A DNA stretch of 64,000 bases from Variovorax soli NBRC 106424 (GTDB lineage Bacteria > Pseudomonadota > Gammaproteobacteria > Burkholderiales > Burkholderiaceae_C), in assembly GCF_001591385.1 (NCBI RefSeq), contig NZ_BCUU01000002.1, positions 1-64,000 on the forward strand, in the 5' to 3' direction. Positions 31,053-39,259 of this stretch are shown here, one piece after another. The translations under genes and the position numbers were made by a program. The notes under the pieces were generated by a model, which was not told where the DNA came from, searched no databases, and saw only the letters and a program-made list of their open reading frames with translations. The number at the start of each line of letters is the position of its first letter. Within the stretch, counting starts at the first letter, position 1.

Positions 31053-31703
31053 ATGAACGTCTTGCTCCTGAACAAGGCCGCCAAGCCGGTGGTCTTCCTG
31101 CTGGCGCTGCTGCCGTTTGCCTGGCTGGCCTTGGGGGCCTTCACCGACAGCCTGGGCGCCAATCCGGCCGAGTACCTCATCCGCTCGTCCGGCGACTGGA
31201 CCTTGCGCTTCATCTGCATCGTGCTCGCGGTGACGCCGCTGCGCGTGATGACGAAGACACCGGCGCTGGCGCGCTTTCGGCGCATGCTCGGCCTGTTCGC
31301 GTACTTCTATGTCTGCCTGCACCTGCTGAGCTACGGCTTCTTCGACATGGGGCTGGATTTTGCGGACATCGCCAAGGACATCGCCAAGCGGCCGTTCATC
31401 CTGGTGGGCTTTTCCGCATTCGTGCTGCTCACGCCGCTGGCGGCCACATCATTCAACCGGGCCATCAAGGCCCTGGGCGCCAAGCGCTGGCAGATGCTGC
31501 ACCGGCTGGTCTATGTCATTGCCGGGCTGGGCCTGCTGCACTTCTTCTGGATGCGCGCGGGCAAGAACAACTTCGGCGAACCCGTTGTGTACGCGGCCAT
31601 CATCGCGGTGCTGCTCGGATGGCGTGCCTGGAATGCATGGCGCAAGCCCCGCGTGCCCGCGCGGCCGGCGTCCGCACCGGCACGAGCCCAGCTCTCGAAA
31701 TAG
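31053..31703 (+). CDS. msrQ: MsrQ (YedZ), haem-binding membrane partner of MsrP
   Basis: This 216-residue membrane protein has about six hydrophobic segments. Conserved histidines that bind haem b lie in YVCLHLLSYGF (near residue 90), LHRLVYVIAG and LHFFWMRAGKNN. It supplies quinone-derived electrons to MsrP. It converges on lysA with a 12-base gap and no visible terminator. Confidence 0.94.
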   Translation: MNVLLLNKAAKPVVFLLALLPFAWLALGAFTDSLGANPAEYLIRSSGDWTLRFICIVLAVTPLRVMTKTPALARFRRMLGLFAYFYVCLHLLSYGFFDMGLDFADIAKDIAKRPFILVGFSAFVLLTPLAATSFNRAIKALGAKRWQMLHRLVYVIAGLGLLHFFWMRAGKNNFGEPVVYAAIIAVLLGWRAWNAWRKPRVPARPASAPARAQLSK

Positions 31704-31715
31704 CGGGGCAGGGGT

Positions 31716-33002
31716 TTATTCGCCAGCCAGTTCGTTGCGCAGCTGGTCTTCGATCGTCTCGCGTCGGCGGATCAGCGTGGCGCGGTTGCCGCTGACCAGT
31801 ACTTCGGCGGCGCGGTTGCGGGTGTTGTAGTTGCTGGCCATGCTCATGCAGTAGGCCCCGGCCGAAAGCACGGCCAGCAGGTCGCCGGCGCGCACGTCCA
31901 GCAGGCGGTCGCGTCCGATCCAGTCGCCGCTTTCGCAGACCGGGCCCACCACGTCATAGTCCTTGGCCTGCCCATGACCGCGCGCGGACACGGGCTCGAT
32001 GCGGTGGAAGGCCTGGTACATGGCTGGGCGGGGCAGGTCGTTCATGGCCGCATCGACGATGCAGAAGTTCTTCGCTTCGCCGGGCTTGGTGTAGAGCACC
32101 TCGGTCACGCACACGCCTGCGTTGCCCACGAGCGAACGGCCGGGTTCGATGATGAACTTGCGATGGCCGAAGCCGCGTGCGTCGATGCGCGCGAACAACT
32201 GGCGCCACAGTTGGTCAGCGTTCGGCGGGGTGTCGCCGTTGTAGTCGATGCCCAGGCCGCCGCCGAAGTCGATGTGATGCAGCGCAACGCCGGCCGCTTC
32301 GATGGCCTGCACCAGGTCCAGCACGCGCTCCAGCGCGTCCATGTAGGGCGATGCCTCGGTGATCTGGGAACCGATGTGGCAATCGATGCCCACCACCCGC
32401 AGTCCCGGCAGCGACGCAGCATGGCGATAGGCCTGCACCGCGCGGTCGTGCGCAATGCCGAACTTGTTGCCCTTGAGGCCGGTCGAAATGTACGGATGCG
32501 TCTTGGGGTCGACGTTGGGATTGATGCGGATGCTGACCGGCGCGCGCTGGCCTGCGGCCGCAGCCACCTCGCTCAGCACATCGAGTTCTTCTTCGCTCTC
32601 GACGTTGAAGCAGCCGATGCCGGCGGCGAGCGCCTGGCGCATCTCGGCCCGCGTCTTGCCGACACCGGAGAAGATGATCTTTGCCGGGTCGGCACCCACG
32701 GCCAGGACCCGCGCGAGTTCGCCGCCCGAAACGATGTCGAAGCCGCAGCCCGCCTGCGCGAAGACCCGCAGGATGCCCAGCGACGAGTTGGCCTTCATGG
32801 CATAGCAGATGAGGGCGTCGCGGCCTTCGAAGCCGCGCTGGTAGGCGGCCAGCGCATCGAGCATCCATTGCTTCGAGTAGACGAAAAGCGGCGTGCCGTG
32901 CTCGCGCGCCAGCGCTTCGAGGGACATCTGCTCGACCATGAGTGTTTCGCCGTTGCGGGCAATGTGCGGCTGGCCGGGCAGCGGGAGTTGGTTCTGGCTC
33001 AT
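31716..33002 (-). CDS. lysA: Diaminopimelate decarboxylase
   Basis: This 428-residue PLP enzyme makes L-lysine from meso-diaminopimelate, the last lysine step. The PLP lysine is K70 in [11 protein letters not shown]. Conserved HIGSQ and GGGLGIDY segments form the phosphate site, and [11 protein letters not shown] supplies the second-subunit cysteine. It overlaps lptM by four bases, a typical proteobacterial pair. Confidence 0.97.
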   Translation of the reverse strand: MSQNQLPLPGQPHIARNGETLMVEQMSLEALAREHGTPLFVYSKQWMLDALAAYQRGFEGRDALICYAMKANSSLGILRVFAQAGCGFDIVSGGELARVLAVGADPAKIIFSGVGKTRAEMRQALAAGIGCFNVESEEELDVLSEVAAAAGQRAPVSIRINPNVDPKTHPYISTGLKGNKFGIAHDRAVQAYRHAASLPGLRVVGIDCHIGSQITEASPYMDALERVLDLVQAIEAAGVALHHIDFGGGLGIDYNGDTPPNADQLWRQLFARIDARGFGHRKFIIEPGRSLVGNAGVCVTEVLYTKPGEAKNFCIVDAAMNDLPRPAMYQAFHRIEPVSARGHGQAKDYDVVGPVCESGDWIGRDRLLDVRAGDLLAVLSAGAYCMSMASNYNTRNRAAEVLVSGNRATLIRRRETIEDQLRNELAGE

Positions 33003-33262
33003 CGGGTGCTATTGGTGTTGGGCGGGTTGTTGTTCTGTTCGTTCGTTTCGCCGGCGGGCTTGTCGCCCTGGGCCGGCGGCTGCGCGGTGCCTTGACTGCC
33101 GCGCGAAGTGCCGGGCAGCAGCACCTGGGGCAGGGTGGCCCGGTTGGCCGCCGCCGGATCGGTGGGCAGGTACAGAGGCCCGCGCTGCCCGCAGCCCGCG
33201 AGGCCGACCCCGAACATGGCAAGGCCAATGGCGCTCACTAGAATTTGGCTGGCTTTCAACAT
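32999..33262 (-). CDS. lptM: LptM (YifL-type), lipopolysaccharide translocon lipoprotein
   Basis: This 87-residue lipoprotein has a short signal peptide and lipobox LAGC (C24), then the family core [10 protein letters not shown]. The rest is a disordered Pro/Gln/Asn-rich tail. LptM helps the LptD-LptE translocon mature in E. coli. The ATG at 33262 is preferred over the TTG one codon earlier. It is co-transcribed with lysA and starts only 11 bases from the divergent cyaY start. Confidence 0.87.
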   Translation of the reverse strand: MLKASQILVSAIGLAMFGVGLAGCGQRGPLYLPTDPAAANRATLPQVLLPGTSRGSQGTAQPPAQGDKPAGETNEQNNNPPNTNSTR

Positions 33263-33273
33263 CAAGAAATTGT

Positions 33274-33603
33274 ATGACCGACCCCGAGTACATGGACCGC
33301 GCGGAGGCCCTTCTGGCCGCCATCGAGCGCGGGTGCGACCGCATCAACGACGAGACCGATGCGGACATCGACAACCAGCGCGTGGGCGGCATGATCACCA
33401 TCACGTTCCGCAACGGCAGCCAGCTGATCATCAACCTGCAAAAGCCGCTGCAGGAGATCTGGCTCGCGGCGCGCTCGGGTGGCTACCACTACCGGCATGA
33501 CGGAAGCGCCTGGCGGGACACCAAGACCGGCGCCGAGTTCTACGAGCAGCTCTCCCGCGAGGCCACGGCCCAGGCCGGGCTGGCCTTGCGCTTCGCCGCG
33601 TAG
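33274..33603 (+). CDS. cyaY: CyaY, bacterial frataxin
   Basis: This 109-residue iron-binding protein regulates Fe-S cluster assembly. It shows the frataxin layout: an acidic first helix ([22 protein letters not shown]), [17 protein letters not shown] strands and the [22 protein letters not shown] end. Its start lies 11 bases from that of lptM on the other strand, so its promoter must lie within or across lptM. Confidence 0.95.
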   Translation: MTDPEYMDRAEALLAAIERGCDRINDETDADIDNQRVGGMITITFRNGSQLIINLQKPLQEIWLAARSGGYHYRHDGSAWRDTKTGAEFYEQLSREATAQAGLALRFAA

Positions 33604-33655
33604 CGGCTAATGATGAAGGCGCGGCGGTCAAGGCCTGCCGCGCGGGCCGCCATCC

Positions 33656-36076
33656 TCAGTTCCTGAACAGGTCCAGGATCCGGTTGCGTTCTTCGGGATG
33701 CGGCTGCGGCGCTTCCGTGCCGCCACTCGTTGCAGACGGCTCGGAGCTTGTTACTGGAGCCGCTTCCACGCCCAGCGAAGCCACGCCGCGGCCCGGCGCA
33801 TAGTCGTCGAAGTACCACTCGCCGCCCACATTCACCACGCCGCTGGAAGGCGGTGTGACCTCGGCCACCGGCACGCCCTTGAGGGCGGTCTGCATGAAGT
33901 TGATCCAGATCGGCAGGCTCAGGCCGCCGCCGGTTTCCTTGTCGCCCAGGCTGCGCGGCGTGTCGTAGCCCATCCAGGCGATGGCGGTCATGGTCGGCTG
34001 AAAGCCGGCGAACCAGGCGTCGAGCGAGTCGTTGGTGGTGCCGGTCTTGCCGTACAGGTCGGGCCGCTTGAGCGTGCGCTGCGCGTTGGCCGCGGTGCCG
34101 GAACGCGCGACTTCCTGCAGCAGGCTGTCCATGATGAAGGCGTTGCGGGCCGAGATGGCGCGCATGGTCTCGTTGGGCAGCGGCGGCTGCTTGTCGACCA
34201 GGACCTTGCCCTTGTGGTCGGTCACCCGCGTGATCAGGTAGGGGTTGACGCGATAGCCGCCGTTGGCGAACACCGAATAGCCCACCGCCATCTGCATCGG
34301 CGTGACCGAGCCCGAGCCCAGGGCCATCGGCAGGTAGGGTGCATGCTTCTCGCGGTCGAATCCGAAGCGTGTGATCCAGTCTTGGGCGTAGTGCGTGCCG
34401 ATGGACTGGAGGATCCGGATCGACACCATGTTCTTCGACTTGGCCAGGGCCTTGCGCATGGGCATGGGGCCGTCGAAGCCGCCGCCGTAGTTCTTGGGTT
34501 CCCATGGCTGGCCGCCGGTGGTGCCTGCGTCGAAGAACAGAGGTCCGTCATTGATCACCGTGGCGGGGGTAAAGCCCTTTTCGAGCGCGCCGGAGTAGAT
34601 GAACGGCTTGAAGCTGGAGCCCGGCTGGCGCCAGGCTTGCGTGACGTGGTTGAACTTGTTCTTGTCGAAATCGAAACCGCCCACCATGGCCTTGACTGCG
34701 CCGTCGCGCGGGTCCATGGCCACGAAGGCGCCCTCGACTTCGGGCAGCTGGGTGATTTCCCAGCTGTCCTTGGGTGTGCGCGCCACCCGGATCACCGCGC
34801 CGCGGCGGATCTTGATGTTGGGTTGTGCCTTGTCGGACAGGCCGGTCTGCGCCGGCTTCAGGCCTTCGCCGGTGACCACGATGGTCTCGCCGTTGGCCCG
34901 CACGGCCTGCACTTCCTTGGCCGAGGCCTTGAGCACCACGGCGGCCAGCACGTCGCCGTTGTCGGGGTGGTTGGCCAGCGCGTCGTCCACGGCATCGTCC
35001 AGTTCGGCCGGGTCGCCCGGCAGGGTGACGAACTTCTCGGGGCCGCGGTAGTACTGCTTGCGCTCGTAGTCCATGATGCCCTTGCGCAGCGCCTTGTAGG
35101 CCGCCGACTGGTCGGCGGCGACGAGCGAGGTGTAGACGTTCAAGCCCCGGGTGTAGGTGGCTTCGCCGTACTGCGCGAACATCAGCTGGCGAACGGTTTC
35201 GGCCACGTACTCGGCATGCAGCCGGTCGGGGTTGGAGCCGTCCCGCAGGTTCAGCTGTTCCTTGCGGGCCTCGTCGGCCTGCTGCTCGGTGATGAAGCCG
35301 GCGTCGACCATGCGATCGATCACATACAGCTGGCGCGCGCGTGCGCGGCTGGGGTTGTTGACCGGGTTGTTCGCGCCGGGCGCCTTCGGCAGGCCGGCCA
35401 GCATGGCGGCCTGGGCGATGGTGATTTCCTGCAGCGGCTTGCCGAAATAGGCTTCGGAAGCAGCGGCGAAGCCATAAGCGCGGTTGCCCAGGTAGATCTG
35501 GTTGAGATAGATCTCGAGGATCTGGTCCTTGGTCAGCAGGTGCTCGAGCTTGAAGGTGAGCAGGATCTCGTAGATCTTGCGGGTGAAGGTTTTCTCGGAA
35601 CTCAGGTAGACGTTGCGCGCGACCTGCATCGAGATGGTCGAGGCGCCCTGGCTCTTGACGCGGTTCATGTTGGCGATGGCCGCCCGCATCACCCCTTTGT
35701 AGTCGACGCCGCCGTGTTCGTAGAAGCGGGCGTCTTCGGCCGCCAGCACGGCGTCTTTCATGACCTTGGGAATGGTGCCGATGGGCGTGAGATTTCGGCG
35801 CTCTTCGCCAAATTCTCCGATCAGCACACCCTCCGATGAGAATACCCTCAGAGGCAATTTGGGCCGGTATTCCGACAGCTCCGAAATGTCGGGCAGATTC
35901 GGATAGGCCACAGCCAGGGCAACTGCAATGACAAAAAGCACCGACAGCGCGGCAGCGGCTACCAGCCCTGTGCCCCACAGCAAAATGCGCAGGGCCCACG
36001 TCAGCCACCAGGGGCGTTGCGAAGGAGGGGGAGGGGAAGACTTGGTGCGCCCGGACGGGCGATTCTTATCGGGCAT
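33656..36076 (-). CDS. ponA: Penicillin-binding protein 1A
   Basis: This bifunctional peptidoglycan synthase has about 806 residues from the ATG at 36076. It has one membrane anchor (about 26-55), a glycosyltransferase domain with the catalytic EDARFYEHGGVD near residue 115, an OB-like insert and a transpeptidase domain. The active-site serine is in GSSFKPF near 485 and KTGTTN is near 675. An in-frame TTG at 36094 would add six residues but coincides with the predicted transcription start, so I prefer the ATG. It is divergent from pilM, as in many proteobacteria. Confidence 0.95.
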   Translation of the reverse strand: MPDKNRPSGRTKSSPPPPSQRPWWLTWALRILLWGTGLVAAAALSVLFVIAVALAVAYPNLPDISELSEYRPKLPLRVFSSEGVLIGEFGEERRNLTPIGTIPKVMKDAVLAAEDARFYEHGGVDYKGVMRAAIANMNRVKSQGASTISMQVARNVYLSSEKTFTRKIYEILLTFKLEHLLTKDQILEIYLNQIYLGNRAYGFAAASEAYFGKPLQEITIAQAAMLAGLPKAPGANNPVNNPSRARARQLYVIDRMVDAGFITEQQADEARKEQLNLRDGSNPDRLHAEYVAETVRQLMFAQYGEATYTRGLNVYTSLVAADQSAAYKALRKGIMDYERKQYYRGPEKFVTLPGDPAELDDAVDDALANHPDNGDVLAAVVLKASAKEVQAVRANGETIVVTGEGLKPAQTGLSDKAQPNIKIRRGAVIRVARTPKDSWEITQLPEVEGAFVAMDPRDGAVKAMVGGFDFDKNKFNHVTQAWRQPGSSFKPFIYSGALEKGFTPATVINDGPLFFDAGTTGGQPWEPKNYGGGFDGPMPMRKALAKSKNMVSIRILQSIGTHYAQDWITRFGFDREKHAPYLPMALGSGSVTPMQMAVGYSVFANGGYRVNPYLITRVTDHKGKVLVDKQPPLPNETMRAISARNAFIMDSLLQEVARSGTAANAQRTLKRPDLYGKTGTTNDSLDAWFAGFQPTMTAIAWMGYDTPRSLGDKETGGGLSLPIWINFMQTALKGVPVAEVTPPSSGVVNVGGEWYFDDYAPGRGVASLGVEAAPVTSSEPSATSGGTEAPQPHPEERNRILDLFRN

Positions 36077-36328
36077 GAGGTCGGGCGAAGTCAATGCCCA
36101 TTATAAAAACGCGACCCCCGCCAAAGGCCTCGCAGAGGCGCTTAAGACCCAAGTACTCCAAATTGTGACCTAAGTTGCATCAGCGCACTTTTACGTCGAC
36201 TTTTGACAACGAATGTTGCCCGGCGCGTACCTTGTCGCTTGGTGCGGTGCGGAGCTTGCACTAGCATCTGCCGAAGCCGGAATTTTTACGCATATTTTTC
36301 GAATCGTTACAACTTACCGGGATCGAAC
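36077..36328. promoter_or_regulatory. Divergent ponA/pilM promoter region
   Basis: The sequence TATAAT on the minus strand (36100-36105) is a perfect -10 box for ponA, 23 bases before its ATG. The best -35 candidate is TTGGCG with a short 14-base spacer. For pilM I see no convincing promoter; TTGACA at 36203-36208 lacks a good -10 partner. No gene is visible here, although the pilM frame stays open across half of it. Confidence 0.5.
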
Positions 36329-37408
36329 TTGGCTGCATTTGGTTCGCTGTTTCGCCGTCAATCCGCGCCCCTGCTCGGACTTGACGTCAGTTCGTCCAGC
36401 GTGAAGCTGGTCGAACTCGGGCGCGACGCGTCGGGCAAGTTGGTGCTCGAGCGTTGTGCGATCGAGCCGCTGGAGCGCGGCTGGATCACCGACGGCAACG
36501 TCGAGAAGTTCGACGAGGTCGCCGAAGCGGTGCGCCGCGTCGTTCGCAAGAGCGGCACGCGCACCAAGCACGCCGCCCTGGCGCTGCCGCCCTCGGCGGT
36601 GATCACCAAGAAGATCATCCTGCCGGGCGGCCTGAGCGAGCCGGAGCTGGAGATCCAGGTCGAATCCGAGGCCAATCAGTACATTCCCTTCTCGCTCGAC
36701 GAAGTGAGCCTGGACTTCTGCGTGATGGGGCCGGCCAACAACGCCACCGGCGACGTCGAAGTGCTGATTGCCGCCTCGCGCAAGGAAAAGGTGCAGGACC
36801 GCCAGGGCCTGGCGGAAGCAGCAGGCCTCAAGGCCATGATCCTGGACGTGGAATCGTTCGCCTCGCGCCTGGCGGCCTCGCGCCTGATCGAGCAGTTGCC
36901 GGGCCAGGGCCAGGATGCGGTGGTCGCCCTGTTCGAAGTGGGCGCCGCCACGACCAGCATGCAGGTGCTGCGCAACGACGAGCTGATCTACGAGCGCGAC
37001 CAGGCCTTCGGCGGCGCGCAGCTTACGCAGCTGATCGTGCGCCAGTACGGTTTTTCCGCCGAGGAAGCCGAGACCAAGAAGCGCAGTGGCGACCTGCCGG
37101 ACGACTACGGCACCGGCGTGCTCAAGCCTTTCGTGGCCAGCATCGCCCAGGAGATTGCCCGCGCGCTCCAGTTCTTCTTCACCAGCACGCCCTACAACCG
37201 GGTCGACTACGTGCTGCTGGCGGGCGGCTCGGCCTCCTTGCCCGGCCTGACGAGCGCCGTCACGCGCCAGACGTCCTTCGCCTGCTCGTTGATCAATCCC
37301 TTCGAAGGCATGGAAATGGCTGGCGGCATCCGTGAGAAGAAGGTGCGCCGCGAGGCGCCGTCGTACCTCACCTCGTGCGGGCTGGCCATGCGGAGGTTCC
37401 AGCAGTGA
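36329..37408 (+). CDS. pilM: PilM, actin-like type IV pilus assembly protein
   Basis: This cytoplasmic ATP-binding protein has about 359 residues and links PilN tails to the pilus motor. The fold is actin-like: LLGLDVSSSSVKLVELG at the N-terminus, DVESFASRLA mid-way, and LLAGGSASLPGL near residue 290. The TTG at 36329 is chosen because it gives the usual PilM start (AAFGSLFRRQ) and length. The frame is open back to 36203 but that part resembles no PilM. It overlaps pilN by four bases. Confidence 0.92.
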   Translation: MAAFGSLFRRQSAPLLGLDVSSSSVKLVELGRDASGKLVLERCAIEPLERGWITDGNVEKFDEVAEAVRRVVRKSGTRTKHAALALPPSAVITKKIILPGGLSEPELEIQVESEANQYIPFSLDEVSLDFCVMGPANNATGDVEVLIAASRKEKVQDRQGLAEAAGLKAMILDVESFASRLAASRLIEQLPGQGQDAVVALFEVGAATTSMQVLRNDELIYERDQAFGGAQLTQLIVRQYGFSAEEAETKKRSGDLPDDYGTGVLKPFVASIAQEIARALQFFFTSTPYNRVDYVLLAGGSASLPGLTSAVTRQTSFACSLINPFEGMEMAGGIREKKVRREAPSYLTSCGLAMRRFQQ

Positions 37409-38031
37409 TCCTCATCAACCTGCTCCCGCACCGGGAGGCGGCGCGCAAGCGCCGCCGTGAGAATTTCTATGCGGCGCTCGGTGCCTCGGCGCTCGTCGGC
37501 GGCCTCCTTGCCGGCGCCGCCTATGTGTGGTTCGAGGCGCAGATCTCCAACCAGAATTCGCGCAATCAGTTCCTGCAGACCGAAATCACCAAGCTCGAGG
37601 CGGAGATTCGCGAGATCTCCACCCTGCAGGCCGAAATTGCCGCGCTGCGTGCGCGCCAGCAGGCGGTGGAAGACCTGCAGGGCGACCGCAACATGCCGGT
37701 CCACCTGATGAACGAGCTGGTGCGTCAGTTGCCTGACGGCGTGTACCTCACGACCATGAAGCAGGACAACCAGACGGTGACCCTGCAAGGCATGGCGCAG
37801 TCGAACGAACGGGTGTCCGAGCTGCTGCGCAACCTCGGCAACAGCAGCCCGTGGCTGGTCAAGCCCGAACTGGTCGAGATCACCGCAGCCACGGTGGCCT
37901 TGAGCCAGCGCGACCAGCGCCGGGTGGCCAACTTCACGATGCGCATCGGCCTGAAGCGGCCGACGGACGCGAACAAGCCAGCGCAGGATGCGCCGGGCGG
38001 CAAGGCGCCGGCCCAGGCAGCGAAGGGATAA
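37405..38031 (+). CDS. pilN: PilN, type IV pilus inner-membrane protein
   Basis: This 208-residue protein begins at GTG (VILINLLPHRE), the short cytoplasmic motif that docks into PilM. One membrane helix (about 24-43) and a coiled coil (about 50-90) are followed by a ferredoxin-like domain. A CGGAGG ribosome site supports the start. The C-terminal tail is rich in Pro, Ala and Lys. Confidence 0.94.
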   Translation: MILINLLPHREAARKRRRENFYAALGASALVGGLLAGAAYVWFEAQISNQNSRNQFLQTEITKLEAEIREISTLQAEIAALRARQQAVEDLQGDRNMPVHLMNELVRQLPDGVYLTTMKQDNQTVTLQGMAQSNERVSELLRNLGNSSPWLVKPELVEITAATVALSQRDQRRVANFTMRIGLKRPTDANKPAQDAPGGKAPAQAAKG

Positions 38032-38036
38032 GGCGT

Positions 38037-38714
38037 ATGGCAAAAAAACGCTCCACGCAAAGAGTCGATGTCGGCGCGTCCGTGCGCCGCTGGGCGGACC
38101 AGTTCCGCGGGCTCAACACGAACGACCCCTCCGTCTGGCCGCCGCTGCCGCGCTACGCCCTGTTCCTGCTCATCGTGGTGGCAGTACTGGTGGCGCTGTG
38201 GTTCGTCTGGCTCACCAACTCGAACGATGAGCTCGATGCCGCGCGCGCCAAGGAAGTCGCGCTGCGCGAGGACTACAAGAAGAAGGTGGCGCAGGCCGCC
38301 AATCTCGATCTGCTCAAGAAGCAGCGCGAGCAGGTGCAGCAGTACGTGCTCCTGCTGGAAAAGCAGCTGCCCAGCAAGGCGGAAATGGACGCCCTGCTTT
38401 CCGACATCAACCAGGCGGGCCTCGGACGCAGCCTGCAGTTCGAACTGTTCCGCCCCGGCCAGGTGTCGGTGAAGGACTACTACGCCGAGTTGCCCATCGC
38501 CGTGCGCGTGACCGGCCGCTACCACGACATGGGCTCCTTCGCTGCCGACATTGCCAACCTCTCGCGCATCGTGACGCTCAACAACCTGGCGATCGTGCCG
38601 TCCAAGGATGGCGCGCTCACCATGGACGCCACGGCCAAGACCTTCCGCTACCTGGACCCTGAAGAGCAGGCAGCCCAGAAGCGCGCGGCCACGCAGAAGG
38701 GGGCGAAGAAATGA
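38037..38714 (+). CDS. pilO: PilO, type IV pilus inner-membrane protein
   Basis: This 225-residue protein pairs with PilN. It has a basic N-terminus, a membrane helix (about 42-62), a coiled coil (about 65-110) and a periplasmic ferredoxin-like domain with DYYAELPIAVRVTGRYHDMGSF. It overlaps pilP by four bases. Confidence 0.94.
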   Translation: MAKKRSTQRVDVGASVRRWADQFRGLNTNDPSVWPPLPRYALFLLIVVAVLVALWFVWLTNSNDELDAARAKEVALREDYKKKVAQAANLDLLKKQREQVQQYVLLLEKQLPSKAEMDALLSDINQAGLGRSLQFELFRPGQVSVKDYYAELPIAVRVTGRYHDMGSFAADIANLSRIVTLNNLAIVPSKDGALTMDATAKTFRYLDPEEQAAQKRAATQKGAKK

Positions 38715-39259
38715 TGCGCTTCGCCCGCACCACCGCTTGCCTCGGCCTGTCGGCTCTGGCGCTGGCCGGCTGCTCCGGCTCCGAGCACGAAGAACTCCAG
38801 CAGTGGATGAACGAGCAGCGCGCCCAGGTGCGCCCCAACGTTCCGCCCATCGCCGAGCCGAAGAAGTTCGTGCCGCAGGCCTACACCGAAGGCGCCGCCT
38901 TCGAGCCCTTCAACAGCCAGAAGCTGACCCAGGCGCTGCGCCGCGACACCAACCAGCCGGCCATGTCCGGGCTGATCGCGCCCGAGCTCACCCGCCGCAA
39001 GGAAGCCCTGGAGGCCTATCCGCTGGATGCCATGGCCATGGTCGGCAGCCTGAGCCGCAACGGCCAGCCGGTGGCGCTGATCAGCGTGGACAAGCTGCTC
39101 TATCAGGTCAAGGTGGGCAACTACCTCGGACAGAACTACGGAAAGATCACCCGGATCACCGAAACCGAACTCGGCTTGCGTGAAATCGTGCAGGACGCCG
39201 CCGGTGAATGGATCGAACGCCCGGCGACGCTGGTGTTGCAAGAGAGGTCGAAGAAATGA
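38711..39259 (+). CDS. pilP: PilP, pilus alignment lipoprotein
   Basis: This 182-residue lipoprotein (lipobox LAGC after LSALA) connects the PilNO complex to the secretin PilQ. The C-terminal beta domain carries MAMVGSLSRNGQPVALISVD and YLGQNYGKITRITETEL. It overlaps pilQ by four bases. Confidence 0.94.
   Translation: MMRFARTTACLGLSALALAGCSGSEHEELQQWMNEQRAQVRPNVPPIAEPKKFVPQAYTEGAAFEPFNSQKLTQALRRDTNQPAMSGLIAPELTRRKEALEAYPLDAMAMVGSLSRNGQPVALISVDKLLYQVKVGNYLGQNYGKITRITETELGLREIVQDAAGEWIERPATLVLQERSKK

Noticed and set aside
36203..36208. TTGACA as the -35 of pilM
   Set aside because: No acceptable -10 lies 16-18 bases downstream.
36203..36328. Upstream extension of pilM (42 codons) from a TTG
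   Set aside because: The added residues resemble no PilM; the family start lies at 36329.
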